From TMED14 sp003507115 (GTDB taxonomy: Bacteria; Bacteroidota; Bacteroidia; Flavobacteriales; Schleiferiaceae): a stretch of DNA of 64,000 nt. The DNA lies in assembly GCA_943787925.1 (NCBI GenBank), contig CALSOH010000003.1, positions 209,809 to 273,808 of the forward strand, in the 5' to 3' direction. How positions within the stretch are numbered: position 1 is the stretch's first letter; every line of letters starts with the position of its first letter. Positions 25,763-35,347 of the stretch are shown here, one piece after another. A model generated the notes under the pieces. The model searched no databases. It was not told the DNA's origin and saw nothing but the letters and a program-made list of their open reading frames with translations. The translations under genes and the position numbers were made by a program.

Positions 25763-25770
25763 TAAAGGTA
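25763..25770 (-). promoter_or_regulatory. promoter -7 element of the dehydrogenase gene
   Basis: Minus-strand TACCTTTA, 5 nt before the ATG at 25757. It is one half of a back-to-back pair with the element at 25781. Confidence 0.55.
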
Positions 25771-25780
25771 CGCACCGCCG

Positions 25781-25788
25781 TACCTTTA
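25781..25788 (+). promoter_or_regulatory. promoter -7 element of the ABC exporter operon
   Basis: TACCTTTA, 4 nt before the ATG at 25793. It lies 10 bp from its mirror image on the other strand, so the two promoters must share or exclude RNA polymerase. Confidence 0.55.
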
Positions 25789-25792
25789 TCCC

Positions 25793-27571
25793 ATGAAAGC
25801 CCTCTGGACGCTCAACCCCTATTTCTGGCGCTACAAGTGGCTTTTGCTCAGCGGAGTCCTTTTTGTGCTCCTTTCCGCGGCGTTTTCGGTGTTTCCGGCC
25901 GTCTACATTCGGGAAGCCTTTGACGAGGTAGCTGCGGCGATTTCGGGCCAAGGCACCCCGGATGCCCAGCAAAGCCTCGATCTCAAGCAGGCCCTGATGC
26001 TCTATTCCGCCCTGATTTTGGGCTTAAGTGTCCTCAAAGGCCTCTTTACTTTTTTGATGCGCCAAACCCTGATTGTGATGTCGCGCCACATCGAGTTTGA
26101 CCTCAAAAATGACATCTACACCCACTACCAAAAATTGGACATGGGCTTTTACCGCCGAAATAGCACGGGGGATTTGATGAACCGCATCAGCGAAGACGTG
26201 GGGCGGACGCGGATGTACATCGGCCCGGCCCTCATGTACACGATCAATACGGCCTTCGCGACGGGAATCACCTTGTACTTCATGTTCTCGGTAGACGTTC
26301 GGCTTAGCCTGTTGACCCTGGCTCCCATGCCCCTCTTAGTTTGGTGCATTTACCGTGTTTCAACCTTGATCAATCAACGGAGTCATGCGGTGCAGGCCCA
26401 GCAGTCGGCGATCAGCACTTTAGCCCAGGAGACGTTTTCGGGCTTGCGGGTGTTAAAAGCGTTTGGCCTGGAAGCGGAGCAAACAGAACGCTATGCAACG
26501 AGTGCCAGAAATTCCTTTGCCCAAAACGAACGCCTGTACCGTGTCAATGCGCTGTTCATGCCGCTGATGCTCCTCTTGGTGGGCACCAGCACCCTCATTG
26601 CGGTCTGGGTGGGCGGGCAAGGCGTCATTGAAGGCCGTTTAAGCCCCGGCGTCATTGCGGAGTTTGTGTACTACGTCAACCTCTTGACGTGGCCCATTGC
26701 GAGCATTGGCTGGGTCATGAGTATGGTGCAACGCGCGGAAGCCTCTATGCAGCGAATTAATGATTTTTTACTCATCGAACCGGCCATTCAAAGCCCCGAG
26801 CAACCCTATCGCCCCGACGTGTTTCACGGGGATATTGTATTTGAAAACGTGAGCTACACCTACCCAGACAGTGGCATTCAGGCCTTGAATTCGTTTTCAG
26901 CCCACATTGCACCGGGAGAAACCATCGTTGTGGTGGGCAAGACGGGGTCGGGGAAAAGCACCTTGGGCCTCCTGCTCAACCGGGTAATGGACCCCCAAAC
27001 GGGCCGAATTTTGGTCGACGGCGTGGACATTCGGTCCTGGGATGTGCAGGTGCTGCGCCGCGCGATTGGCACGGTCCCCCAAGACGCCTTTCTCTTTAGC
27101 GACAGCATTGCGGAAAACATTGCGTTTGGCACCATGGATGCTGGGCGGGAAGTGGTGGAAGAATATGCCGAACTCGCCCACGTCGCCGAAGATGTGCGGG
27201 GCTTCCCAAAAGGGTTTGACACCGTGGTGGGCGAGCGCGGGGTGACCTTGAGTGGAGGCCAAAAGCAACGGGTGAGCATTGCGCGTGCCTTGATTAAAAA
27301 ACCGCCGATGTTGGTCCTGGACGACGCCTTGTCCGCGGTCGACACCGACACGGAAGTCAATATTCTCTCCGACTTGCGCGAGAAACTTCAGGGTGTCACG
27401 GCCCTTTTGATTACGCAGCGGTTGAGCTGTGTGCATTTGGCCGATCGCATCTATGTGCTCGAAGAGGGGCGATTGACCCAAGAGGGCACCCACAGTACGT
27501 TGGTCCAACAGGACGGAGTGTATACCGAACTGTATGCCCTCCAAAACCCTGATTCCTGGTCTCCCTCATGA
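25793..27571 (+). CDS. ABC exporter, fused membrane and ATPase domains
   Basis: 592 residues. Six membrane helices (1-320, type I exporter fold) precede one nucleotide-binding domain with Walker A GKTGSGKST (382-390), signature LSGGQ (486-490) and Walker B LVLDDALSAVD (from 507). The residue after the Walker B Asp is Asp511 in place of the usual catalytic Glu, as in degenerate sites of heterodimeric exporters, so a partner subunit elsewhere is possible. The family (MsbA/YheI-like) exports lipids or drugs. It is first of four overlapping genes; its stop overlaps the next ATG by 4 nt. Confidence 0.92.
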   Translation: MKALWTLNPYFWRYKWLLLSGVLFVLLSAAFSVFPAVYIREAFDEVAAAISGQGTPDAQQSLDLKQALMLYSALILGLSVLKGLFTFLMRQTLIVMSRHIEFDLKNDIYTHYQKLDMGFYRRNSTGDLMNRISEDVGRTRMYIGPALMYTINTAFATGITLYFMFSVDVRLSLLTLAPMPLLVWCIYRVSTLINQRSHAVQAQQSAISTLAQETFSGLRVLKAFGLEAEQTERYATSARNSFAQNERLYRVNALFMPLMLLLVGTSTLIAVWVGGQGVIEGRLSPGVIAEFVYYVNLLTWPIASIGWVMSMVQRAEASMQRINDFLLIEPAIQSPEQPYRPDVFHGDIVFENVSYTYPDSGIQALNSFSAHIAPGETIVVVGKTGSGKSTLGLLLNRVMDPQTGRILVDGVDIRSWDVQVLRRAIGTVPQDAFLFSDSIAENIAFGTMDAGREVVEEYAELAHVAEDVRGFPKGFDTVVGERGVTLSGGQKQRVSIARALIKKPPMLVLDDALSAVDTDTEVNILSDLREKLQGVTALLITQRLSCVHLADRIYVLEEGRLTQEGTHSTLVQQDGVYTELYALQNPDSWSPS

Positions 27572-28731
27572 AACTTTATCCCAATTTGGTCGCCGGCGTC
27601 TTGGAGGTCTTAGAGTGGTCTTTCGGGAAAGGATGGTATGCGGACCGCGTGGTGGACAAAGTGCTGCGCGCCAACAAGAAATGGGGCGCCCGGGACCGTG
27701 CCTTCGTGGCCCAACATAGCTATGAAATGGTCCGATGGTGGCGCTTGCTTTGGGCGCTCCTCGGCGAGGAACCGAGCCTCAAACGCAAGAAACTCAAAGA
27801 ACTGTTCGAACTGTATTGGGCCTGGCAAATGGAGGGGACTTTGATCCTCCCGGAGGATTTGCCCCTTGGGGTGCGCGAGAGCTATCCCGCTTGGTTGGAT
27901 GCCCGGGCCGATGCCGCCCTCGGAGCGCAGTGGCCGGCCTTGGCGCATGCCCTCAACCAACCGGCGCAAGTCATTCTACGCGTCAACACCCTACGGGCCA
28001 CGCGCGAACGTGTTTTGGAACGCCTTGCGGCGGAAGGCATCGAGGCGGAAGCCTCGGACGTGCGTCCGGAGGCCATTGTCTTGAGCAAGCGCCCGCGCTT
28101 GCAACACCTGCCCTCATTCCAGGAAGGTTGGTACGAAGTTCAGGACGGGGGCTCGCAGTGCATTGCCCCCTATCTGGATCCTCAGCCCGGAGACCGCATT
28201 TTGGACGGCTGCTCTGGGGCGGGAGGGAAAGCCCTGCACATGGCGGCCCTGATGCAGAACCGGGGCGAAATTCTGTGCATGGACATCGAAGCCTACAAAT
28301 TGGGGGAAGCCGTCAAACGTGCGCAACGCGCGGGCGTGTCCATCCTCACGACCAAGCACATCGTACATACCGCAGATGTTTTGGAGCGGGGAGCGTGGGC
28401 TGATAAAATGATTTTGGATGTGCCGTGCAGCGGCACCGGCGTCATCCGCCGCGATGTGGACACCAAATGGAAACTTCTCCCGGAGCACTTGGAGCGCACC
28501 TTGGAGGTGCAAGCGCGCATCTTGCAGCGCTATCCTGGGGCCTTGCGGGTCGGTGGACGGCTAGTCTATGCGACCTGCAGCATTTTGCCCGAAGAAAATG
28601 AAGCCCAAGTAGAAGCCTTTGTCAAAGCTCAGCCGCAGTTTAGCTTAGAGGAGATGGTTCGCATATCTCCGGCACACGCCCATTCCGATGGCTACTTCGT
28701 GGCGGTGCTGACTAAAAATGACCACGTATGA
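27568..28731 (+). CDS. RsmB/NOP2-family RNA (cytosine-5) methyltransferase
   Basis: 387 residues. An N-terminal NusB-like helical region precedes a Rossmann methyltransferase domain: LDGCSGAGGKALHMAALM (SAM motif I), LDVPCSGTGVIRRDVD (motif IV with one catalytic Cys) and YATCSILPEENEAQV (motif VI Cys). The two-Cys arrangement defines m5C methyltransferases acting on rRNA or tRNA; which site is modified is not clear from sequence. It overlaps the ABC exporter gene upstream and murQ downstream by 4 nt each. Confidence 0.92.
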   Translation: MKLYPNLVAGVLEVLEWSFGKGWYADRVVDKVLRANKKWGARDRAFVAQHSYEMVRWWRLLWALLGEEPSLKRKKLKELFELYWAWQMEGTLILPEDLPLGVRESYPAWLDARADAALGAQWPALAHALNQPAQVILRVNTLRATRERVLERLAAEGIEAEASDVRPEAIVLSKRPRLQHLPSFQEGWYEVQDGGSQCIAPYLDPQPGDRILDGCSGAGGKALHMAALMQNRGEILCMDIEAYKLGEAVKRAQRAGVSILTTKHIVHTADVLERGAWADKMILDVPCSGTGVIRRDVDTKWKLLPEHLERTLEVQARILQRYPGALRVGGRLVYATCSILPEENEAQVEAFVKAQPQFSLEEMVRISPAHAHSDGYFVAVLTKNDHV

Positions 28732-29546
28732 CTTGGGTAACGGAATCGGAATCGCTGCACGACGGCCTCGAACACGCTTCGACCGCGGACATTCTAGCGG
28801 GCATCAATGCCGAGGACCACAAAGTGGCGCAGGCAACGGAGCGGGCCATCCCGGCCGCCCAGGCCTTGGTGGAGGCAATTTTACCTCAGATGAAGGCGGG
28901 CGGACGCTTGTTTTATATCGGGGCGGGGACGTCGGGCCGTTTGGGCATCGTCGATGCATCGGAATGTCCGCCCACGTTTGGCGTTGCCCATGGCCGGGTG
29001 GTCGGTTTGATCGCCGGGGGCGATGGAGCCATTCGAAAGGCCGTCGAATTTGCGGAGGATGATCTCGAGCAAGCTTGGATGGACCTGTGTGCCCACCAGA
29101 TCAGCCCTCAGGATGCGGTGGTAGGAATCGCGGCCAGTGGGCGAACCCCCTATGTCCTGGGAGGGCTCCAGGCCGCTCGAACCTTCGGCTGTGTCACAGG
29201 GGCCATTGTATGCAATCCGGGCTCCCCGGTCGCCCAAGCGGCAGAATTTCCGATCGAAGTGGTGGTTGGCCCTGAATTCATCACAGGCTCCACTCGGATG
29301 AAATCGGGGACCGCGCAAAAACTGATTTTGAACATGCTCTCGACCACCCTGATGATTCAGTTGGGGCATGTTCAAGGCAACCGCATGGTCGACATGCAGC
29401 TGAGTAACGAAAAACTCGTCGCCCGCGGGACGGCCATGGTGGCGGCCCAGACCGGGCTGGACGCAAACAAAGCGCAAGAACTGTTGTTGGCCAAGGGTAG
29501 CGTACGCAAAGCGGTTCAAGCATGGAGAGAACAAACCCACCCGTAG
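28728..29546 (+). CDS. murQ: N-acetylmuramic acid 6-phosphate etherase
   Basis: 272 residues with one SIS domain: FYIGAGTSGRLGIVDASECPPT is the MurQ signature, and GIAASGRTPYVLGGL and TGSTRMKSGTAQKLILNMLS complete the fold. It cleaves the lactyl ether of MurNAc-6-phosphate to GlcNAc-6-phosphate and D-lactate in cell-wall recycling. It overlaps the methyltransferase gene by 4 nt and the desaturase gene by 25 nt. No MurNAc transporter or kinase is adjacent. Confidence 0.95.
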   Translation: MTWVTESESLHDGLEHASTADILAGINAEDHKVAQATERAIPAAQALVEAILPQMKAGGRLFYIGAGTSGRLGIVDASECPPTFGVAHGRVVGLIAGGDGAIRKAVEFAEDDLEQAWMDLCAHQISPQDAVVGIAASGRTPYVLGGLQAARTFGCVTGAIVCNPGSPVAQAAEFPIEVVVGPEFITGSTRMKSGTAQKLILNMLSTTLMIQLGHVQGNRMVDMQLSNEKLVARGTAMVAAQTGLDANKAQELLLAKGSVRKAVQAWREQTHP

Positions 29547-31003
29547 CCCGCATCATTGGATCGGGGATTGCCGGCATTTCGGCCGCCATCCGACTGGCCC
29601 GGAAAGGCTATGCCGTCGAGGTCCATGAGGCCAATACGTATCCGGGGGGGAAGTTGAGTCAATTTCGGCTCGGGGCCTACCGCTTTGATGCGGGACCCAG
29701 CTTGTTCACCTTGCCGGAACATGTCGAAGCCCTGTTTACCCTCTGTGGCGAGCAGGCGGCCGACCATTTCCCTTACCTCAAGAAGGACGAATCCTGCCGG
29801 TATTTCTGGGAGGATGGGACGCGCCTCATTGCGCACAGCGACCCGGAGGCCTTTGCCTTAGAGGCCGAAAAACAACTGGGCGAACCGGCGGCCCATACCC
29901 GAGCTCATTTGGCCCTGGCGCGCACGCAATACCAGGCCACGTCGGGTTTTTTCTTGGAGCGATCCCTGCACAGTTGGCGCACCTACCTTCGGCCGGCGAT
30001 TTTCCGAACGTTGGCGGCCGTTCCCTCTTTGGGGTTGACCCGCACGATGGATGCCATGCACCGGAAACGGTTTGTCTCGCCCCACATGGTGCAGCTGTTT
30101 AACCGCTATGCCACCTTCAATGGTTCGAGCCCATACCAAGCCCCGGGTACCTTGTGCATGATTCCCCATTTGGAATTTGGAGTGGGAACGTTTCTACCCA
30201 AACGAGGCATGGTCGACATTACGCATAGTTTGGTGGCTCTCGCAGAACGCCAGGGGGTCCAGTTCCACTACGGTCAGCCGGTGGCCCAAATCACCTACGA
30301 AGGCCGCCGCGCGACGGGGATACGTCTCGAATCGGGCGAAATGCTGGGGGCCGAGGTGGTCGTCAGCAACATGGACGTCACGCCCACCTACCGACGGCTG
30401 TTGCCTCAACTTCCCGCACCAGAAGCCACGCTGCGCGCGGAGCGTTCCTCCTCGGCCTTGATTTTTTATTGGGGAGTGGGCCGCTCATTTCCCGAACTGA
30501 ACCTCCACAATATCCTTTTCAGTGCCCAGTACGAGGCGGAGTTTCAGGCCTTGTTTGAAACCAAAACCCTCTTTCCGGACCCCACCGTCTACATCAATAT
30601 CACCTCCAAAGACGTTCCAGAAGATGCCCCAGAGGGGGGAGAGAACTGGTTTGTCATGATCAATGCCCCATCCAACGATGGGCAGGACTGGGAAGCGCTC
30701 CGACACCAAGCCCGGGAGGCCATCTTGGCCAAAATTCATCGGGTACTGGGCGTAGACGTCGCCCCGCACATCGTGGAGGAAGACTTCTTGGACCCCGTGC
30801 GTATCGAATCGCGCACAAGCAGTGACCGCGGAGCCCTGTACGGTTCCAGCAGCAATTCGGCCATGGCGGCATTCCTGCGCCATCCCAATCGGGGAAGCCT
30901 CGAAAATCTGTATTTCTGTGGGGGGTCAGCCCACCCCGGTGGAGGCATTCCGTTGTGCTTGCTCAGCGGAAAGATTGTGGGGGATGCGGTGCCAGCGGCC
31001 TAG
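29522..31003 (+). CDS. carotenoid/phytoene desaturase-family FAD oxidoreductase
   Basis: 493 residues. An N-terminal dinucleotide-binding motif GSGIAG (13-18) is followed by EANTYPGGKLSQFRLGAYRF and DAGPSLFTLPE, typical of CrtI-type desaturases; the C-terminal FAD motif is NLYFCGGSAHPGGGIPLCLL. CrtI introduces double bonds in phytoene, and the related Bacteroidota CrtD acts on 1-hydroxycarotenoids. Because crtB and the other carotenoid genes are absent here, CrtD is a fair guess. It begins inside murQ (25-nt overlap), so it is translated from the same mRNA. Confidence 0.85.
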   Translation: MERTNPPVARIIGSGIAGISAAIRLARKGYAVEVHEANTYPGGKLSQFRLGAYRFDAGPSLFTLPEHVEALFTLCGEQAADHFPYLKKDESCRYFWEDGTRLIAHSDPEAFALEAEKQLGEPAAHTRAHLALARTQYQATSGFFLERSLHSWRTYLRPAIFRTLAAVPSLGLTRTMDAMHRKRFVSPHMVQLFNRYATFNGSSPYQAPGTLCMIPHLEFGVGTFLPKRGMVDITHSLVALAERQGVQFHYGQPVAQITYEGRRATGIRLESGEMLGAEVVVSNMDVTPTYRRLLPQLPAPEATLRAERSSSALIFYWGVGRSFPELNLHNILFSAQYEAEFQALFETKTLFPDPTVYINITSKDVPEDAPEGGENWFVMINAPSNDGQDWEALRHQAREAILAKIHRVLGVDVAPHIVEEDFLDPVRIESRTSSDRGALYGSSSNSAMAAFLRHPNRGSLENLYFCGGSAHPGGGIPLCLLSGKIVGDAVPAA

Positions 31004-31030
31004 CCTCGGCACAGGAGCCTGGGAGGCCCT

Positions 31031-31837
31031 TCAGGAGGCCCAAATGTTCTCCTCGACAAGGTGGATGCCCTTCCCGAAGAAGATGCGGGAAACCTTCGCA
31101 AAGCTTTCGGTATAATCAGACACCGCAAAATGATGCGGTGCTTCAGCGGGCGTTGAGCGCAACAAGCCCCCTTCTTCCAAGTGCTTGGCCACGGCATTGG
31201 CGACAATGGTAGGGATGCGCAGCAGATTGACCTTTTCCTCCAGCTGCTTGGCAATTTGCGAGGCGATGAGGGGGTAGTGGGTGCAGGCGAGTACCAAATG
31301 TTCAACCCCCTGCATTCGAACATCGTCCAAATACAACTGAACCACCGCATCGGTGACGTGGCCACTTAATAGATTTTCTTCAATGATGGGGACTAGAAGA
31401 GGGGTGGCCATGGGGCGGACGGCAGAATGAGGAAGCACCTCAGCGAGTTTCCGAGGATAGATGCCCGAAGCCACGGTGGCGCGAGTCCCCCAAATACCAA
31501 TATTCTTGGCGTGTTTGCGGTGCAAGTAATGCACCACCGGGTCAATCACATTGTAGACAGGAATATCCAACTCCTCTTTCAAAACGTCCAAAGCCACCGC
31601 GGAGGCCGAATTACAGGCTACCACGATGGCTTTAGCGCCTTGCGCCATCAAATGCTTGGAAATACCCAAAGCATAGGAGCGAATGGCTTCGGGGGATTTT
31701 TCGCCGTACGGCAGGTGGGCCGTATCGCCAAAATAGAGAAGGCGTTCATGGGGAAGTTTTCGGGCGATGGCCCGAGCTACCGTCAATCCGCCGACGCCCG
31801 AATCAAACAGCCCAATCGGGCCGTCTGAACGTTTCAT
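31031..31837 (-). CDS. murI: glutamate racemase
   Basis: 268 residues. FDSGVGGLTV (11-20) with Asp12/Ser13, the first catalytic Cys75 in VACNSASA, and the second, Cys185, in ACTHYPL. It makes D-glutamate for peptidoglycan. It is last gene of the envelope operon; its ATG overlaps the stop of the upstream ompH gene (TAATG). It converges on the desaturase gene with a 27-nt gap. Confidence 0.97.
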   Translation of the reverse strand: MKRSDGPIGLFDSGVGGLTVARAIARKLPHERLLYFGDTAHLPYGEKSPEAIRSYALGISKHLMAQGAKAIVVACNSASAVALDVLKEELDIPVYNVIDPVVHYLHRKHAKNIGIWGTRATVASGIYPRKLAEVLPHSAVRPMATPLLVPIIEENLLSGHVTDAVVQLYLDDVRMQGVEHLVLACTHYPLIASQIAKQLEEKVNLLRIPTIVANAVAKHLEEGGLLRSTPAEAPHHFAVSDYTESFAKVSRIFFGKGIHLVEENIWAS

Positions 31838-32343
31838 TACATGCCCAGTTTAACCTTGACGGCTGGCATGAGGTTCATGCCGCCCTTGGCGTAGATGACC
31901 ATGCCTTTGCTTTGTGAAGCATCCAGAACGTAGGCGACCTTGCTCTCTGTAGCCACCTCATCAATGGCGTTCTGTAATTTCTCCAATACGGGGGTGATCA
32001 ATTCGATCTCCTTGGATTGAAGCTCCTGCTGAGCGCTTTGCATGTACTGCTGGATGTTGTTGTACATCTCTTGGAGGCGCTGCTGCTCTTGGCGTTGACG
32101 AAGTTCCGTCCATGTGCCGGCATTGGCTTGCAGGGTTTGTGCTCCTTTCTCCAATTCGGCGTTCATCTCTCTCGCCTCATTTTCAAATTTGGCTTGCTCT
32201 GCTTGGAGCGCTTCCATGACTTTCTTGTAGTCAGGCATCTCCACGAGAATGCTGTCGACATTAATGTGGCCGACCAGAGATTGTCCCATGGAGGGAGCGG
32301 CGGTCATAGCGACCAGGGCGAGAACTTTAAGTGCGTTTTTCAT
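31837..32343 (-). CDS. OmpH/Skp-family periplasmic chaperone (second copy)
   Basis: 168 residues with a signal peptide (MKNALKVLALVAMTAAPSMG) followed by GHINVDSILVEMPDYKKVME and a long helical coiled coil (about 45-120) before a C-terminal beta part (YVLDASQSKGMVIYA). This is the Skp tentacle layout; Skp trimers hold unfolded outer-membrane proteins for BamA. The start at 32343 is set by a -7 element TACTTTTG (32350-32357, minus strand) 6 nt upstream. Two ompH copies after bamA are usual in Bacteroidota. Confidence 0.9.
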   Translation of the reverse strand: MKNALKVLALVAMTAAPSMGQSLVGHINVDSILVEMPDYKKVMEALQAEQAKFENEAREMNAELEKGAQTLQANAGTWTELRQRQEQQRLQEMYNNIQQYMQSAQQELQSKEIELITPVLEKLQNAIDEVATESKVAYVLDASQSKGMVIYAKGGMNLMPAVKVKLGM

Positions 32344-32363
32344 AGGGGTCAAAAGTAGTGAAT

Positions 32364-32870
32364 TCAATAACCAAGTTGTTGGAGTACGTCTTGCGTAATA
32401 TCATTGGACTCGTTGGCGTACACCACACTGACAGACGAGCCTTTGTCAAAGACAAAATCCAATTTCTTTTTGCGTGCCACTTCCTTGATGGCGCCTGCCA
32501 CGAGGGCTTGTACAGGAGCGACGAGCTCTTCCCGCTTTTCGAAGAGCTGACCTTCAGGGCTGAAGTAGCGCATTTGACGCGCACGAGCGGTGTCGCGCGT
32601 ATTTTGAATGTTCGCCGCGCGTTCGGCAATCATATCCGCTGTGAGCAGCACGGATTCCGCATCGAGCTGCGCTTGTAAGGCTGCAGCGTCTTCAAATAAA
32701 CTCGCTACCTCGCCTTCCCAGCGCTTGGAGAGGCGCTCAATTTCCGCTTGCGCTTGCTTGTATTCAGGTATGGCATTGAGGATCGCCTGGGTATCGACAT
32801 AACCAAGCCGTTGGGCCATGCCCGAGGTGGTCATGCCGAGTAAGACAAGGAGAAGCCAAATACGTCGCAT
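32364..32870 (-). CDS. OmpH/Skp-family periplasmic chaperone (first copy)
   Basis: 168 residues. Signal peptide MRRIWLLLVLLGMTTSGMAQ, then RLGYVDTQAILNAIPEYKQA, a coiled-coil arm (about 40-110) and KLDFVFDKGSSVSVVYANES. It has the same architecture as its neighbour but low identity, so it is an old duplication. It starts 2 nt after the bamA stop; a longer frame reaching into bamA is less likely because the signal peptide begins at 32870. Confidence 0.9.
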   Translation of the reverse strand: MRRIWLLLVLLGMTTSGMAQRLGYVDTQAILNAIPEYKQAQAEIERLSKRWEGEVASLFEDAAALQAQLDAESVLLTADMIAERAANIQNTRDTARARQMRYFSPEGQLFEKREELVAPVQALVAGAIKEVARKKKLDFVFDKGSSVSVVYANESNDITQDVLQQLGY

Positions 32871-32872
32871 CC

Positions 32873-35347
32873 TTAAAACTGTTGTCCGAGCACAAAGTGA
32901 GTTTGCCATCCAGAAGGTCCGGTTTGGCCGGGCAAGTTATCAAAGCCATAGGCTACATCGACCCCAAGCAGTCCAAACATCGGCATGAATATGCGCAGGC
33001 CGAGACCGGAAGATCGCTTTAACTCGAAGGGGCGGTAATCCGCAAAGTTGTCGTAGTTATTCCCCGCTTCGGCGAATGCCAACACAAAAATCTGAGCATT
33101 GGGGTTGGGCGACAGCAAGTAGCGCAATTCGGAGGTGAACTTATTGTACAAGGCACCCCCGCCATCTGGGGTCAGACTGTAGTTGGTGTAGCCGCGAAGG
33201 CCAATGATTTCACGCCCGTCCAGGACAAAGTTCTGTAACCCGTCACCGCCCAAGTAATAGCGCTCGAAGGGAGGTAAGCCGTAGTCCTTGTTGTAAGAGC
33301 CCAGGAAACCAAACTCGGAGTAGGACCGGATAACGAAATTCTTCATGATTTCCGCATAATAGTCGCCCGTAAACTTCCACTTGTGGTATTCGATGAATTT
33401 GAACTTTTCCTCGGTGCTCAACTTGGTATAATCCCGTCCGTCCAATAACGAGACTGGGGGAGTGGCTTCCATGCTGAAAGCGATGCTCGATCCCCGGGTT
33501 GGGAAGATGGGCAAGTCACGGTTGTCCCGACGCAAGGACAAAGTATAGGCAATTGAATTGGCAATTCCCGTGGTAAAGTTGCCCCCGACAAAGGGGTAGT
33601 TGTTGATGTCAAACCGTCGGTATTCCAGTGCATGGTAGAGCGTGAAGTAGTCATCGGGCCACTTTAAACGTTGGCCTTGACCCAGGGTGACCCCCGTGAT
33701 GGCAATTTTCTGAGCGGTGCTGTCTGTTCGGCCATTGTAGTTCATCGTGTTGTGGTAGGCCGAGAACGTGACGGAATTGGGCTTCTTACCACCCCACCAG
33801 GGCTCCGTAAAGCTGAAGTTGTAGGAACTGTAATAGGTGCCGTTGGTCTGGGCGCGAATCGTAATGGTTTGCCCATCTCCCGCTGGGAGAGGTTGCCATG
33901 CTTTTTTGTTAAATAGATTCCGCGAGGAGAAATTGTTGAAGTTCAATCCCAAGGTTCCCACTACGGTGTAGGCGCCCCAGCCCCCTTGTAATTCCAGCTG
34001 GCTCGTGGATTGCTCTACCACGGTGTACTCTAGGTCCACCGTCCCTGTCACGGGATCGGGCATCGGTACAGGGGTAATCTGACGGGGATCAAAGTAACCC
34101 AACTGGCCCAACTCTCGGACGGTACGCATGATGTCGGCCTTAGAAAACAAATCGCCCGGACGCGTGCGTATCTCGCGGTAGACTACATGGTCATTCGTGC
34201 GCTCGTTACCGTTGACGATCACCTTTCGGACGGTTGCCTGACGACCTTCCCGAATGCGGATTTCCATGTCAATGGAGTCGTTTTCGACTTTGACTTCGAC
34301 GGGAATGACGTTGGCAAAGAGGTAGCCGTTGTTGAGGTATAGGGAAGAAATATCGTTGCTATTGGGGTCGCCGTTGATGCGGGTATTTAGCGCTTTGGCA
34401 TCGTAGCGGTCCCCTGCCCGAATCTTGAGAATGGATTCGAGGACCTCCGTGGGGTACTTGGAATTACCATAGAAGCTGATGCTCCGGAAATAGTACGGGC
34501 GACCTTCATCGATAAAGATGTCAATCTTCAACTTGTCGTCCACGCGGTAGATGCTGTCCTTGAGGATGCGCATGTCGCGGTATCCCGCCTCGTTGTACGC
34601 CTCCACAATGAGGACTTTGTCCGCCTCGAGCTTTTCCTTCTGAAGCTTGGAGGTGGTGAATATGTTCCACTTGCGGTAGCGGTGGGTATCGTCCATAACT
34701 CGGCGAAGCTTGCCATCCGTGAGGGCGGTGTTTCCGTGGAAAACAATGTCATCGATGCGAAGGCGGGGCCCGGGGACAATGTCAATGCGAAGCACCACCG
34801 CGTCCAGCAATATGGTGTCTTTTTCAGTCGAAATTTTGGCGGTGGCATCGGGGAATCCCTTTTCCTTGAAGTGCTTTAAAATGGCATTTTCGGCGGTGAT
34901 TTTGAGGTTCTCGGACACCACCATGCCGCGATTGAGCTCCAGCAATTCGCGCAGGGCATCCTGCTTTCCCTTATTTACCCCAGTGAAATAATATTTGCTC
35001 AACTTGGGCAGGGTGGTCAGCCGAAATTCTACGTAAACGGTGCGGTTGACTTTTTGGACCACAAAGAGTTGAACGTCGGAGAACAACTCCTGGTCCCAGA
35101 GATTGCGGATGGCCTGACCGACGCGTTCCGAGGGGAATTGCACCTTATCACCGACATTCAAGCCTGAAAGGAGGCCAACCATGGTCGGATCCAGTTGATC
35201 TGCTCCGGTCACGGTGATGCCGCCGATTTCATAATCGACTTCCGGCTTAATCTCAATCGCTTGACCCAGTTGGATTTGGGCAAAACTCGAGAAAGGGGCC
35301 AGGGCTAAAAAAGCAGCTGTGCTCAGGCGTAAGAGTCGTCGTTTCAT
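32873..35347 (-). CDS. bamA: outer-membrane protein assembly factor BamA
   Basis: 824 residues. Signal peptide 1-23 (LALAPFSSFA), a series of POTRA domains to about 430 (IGGITVTGADQL, YYFRSISFYGNSKYP, VRKVIVNGNERTNDHVVYRE), then a 16-strand barrel containing IIGLRGYTNYSL, the VRGF/Y-type motif, and ending in Phe (HFVLGQQF), the usual barrel-insertion signal. It folds beta-barrel proteins into the outer membrane. It overlaps uppS by one base (TGATG) and precedes two Skp-like genes. Confidence 0.97.
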   Translation of the reverse strand: MKRRLLRLSTAAFLALAPFSSFAQIQLGQAIEIKPEVDYEIGGITVTGADQLDPTMVGLLSGLNVGDKVQFPSERVGQAIRNLWDQELFSDVQLFVVQKVNRTVYVEFRLTTLPKLSKYYFTGVNKGKQDALRELLELNRGMVVSENLKITAENAILKHFKEKGFPDATAKISTEKDTILLDAVVLRIDIVPGPRLRIDDIVFHGNTALTDGKLRRVMDDTHRYRKWNIFTTSKLQKEKLEADKVLIVEAYNEAGYRDMRILKDSIYRVDDKLKIDIFIDEGRPYYFRSISFYGNSKYPTEVLESILKIRAGDRYDAKALNTRINGDPNSNDISSLYLNNGYLFANVIPVEVKVENDSIDMEIRIREGRQATVRKVIVNGNERTNDHVVYREIRTRPGDLFSKADIMRTVRELGQLGYFDPRQITPVPMPDPVTGTVDLEYTVVEQSTSQLELQGGWGAYTVVGTLGLNFNNFSSRNLFNKKAWQPLPAGDGQTITIRAQTNGTYYSSYNFSFTEPWWGGKKPNSVTFSAYHNTMNYNGRTDSTAQKIAITGVTLGQGQRLKWPDDYFTLYHALEYRRFDINNYPFVGGNFTTGIANSIAYTLSLRRDNRDLPIFPTRGSSIAFSMEATPPVSLLDGRDYTKLSTEEKFKFIEYHKWKFTGDYYAEIMKNFVIRSYSEFGFLGSYNKDYGLPPFERYYLGGDGLQNFVLDGREIIGLRGYTNYSLTPDGGGALYNKFTSELRYLLSPNPNAQIFVLAFAEAGNNYDNFADYRPFELKRSSGLGLRIFMPMFGLLGVDVAYGFDNLPGQTGPSGWQTHFVLGQQF

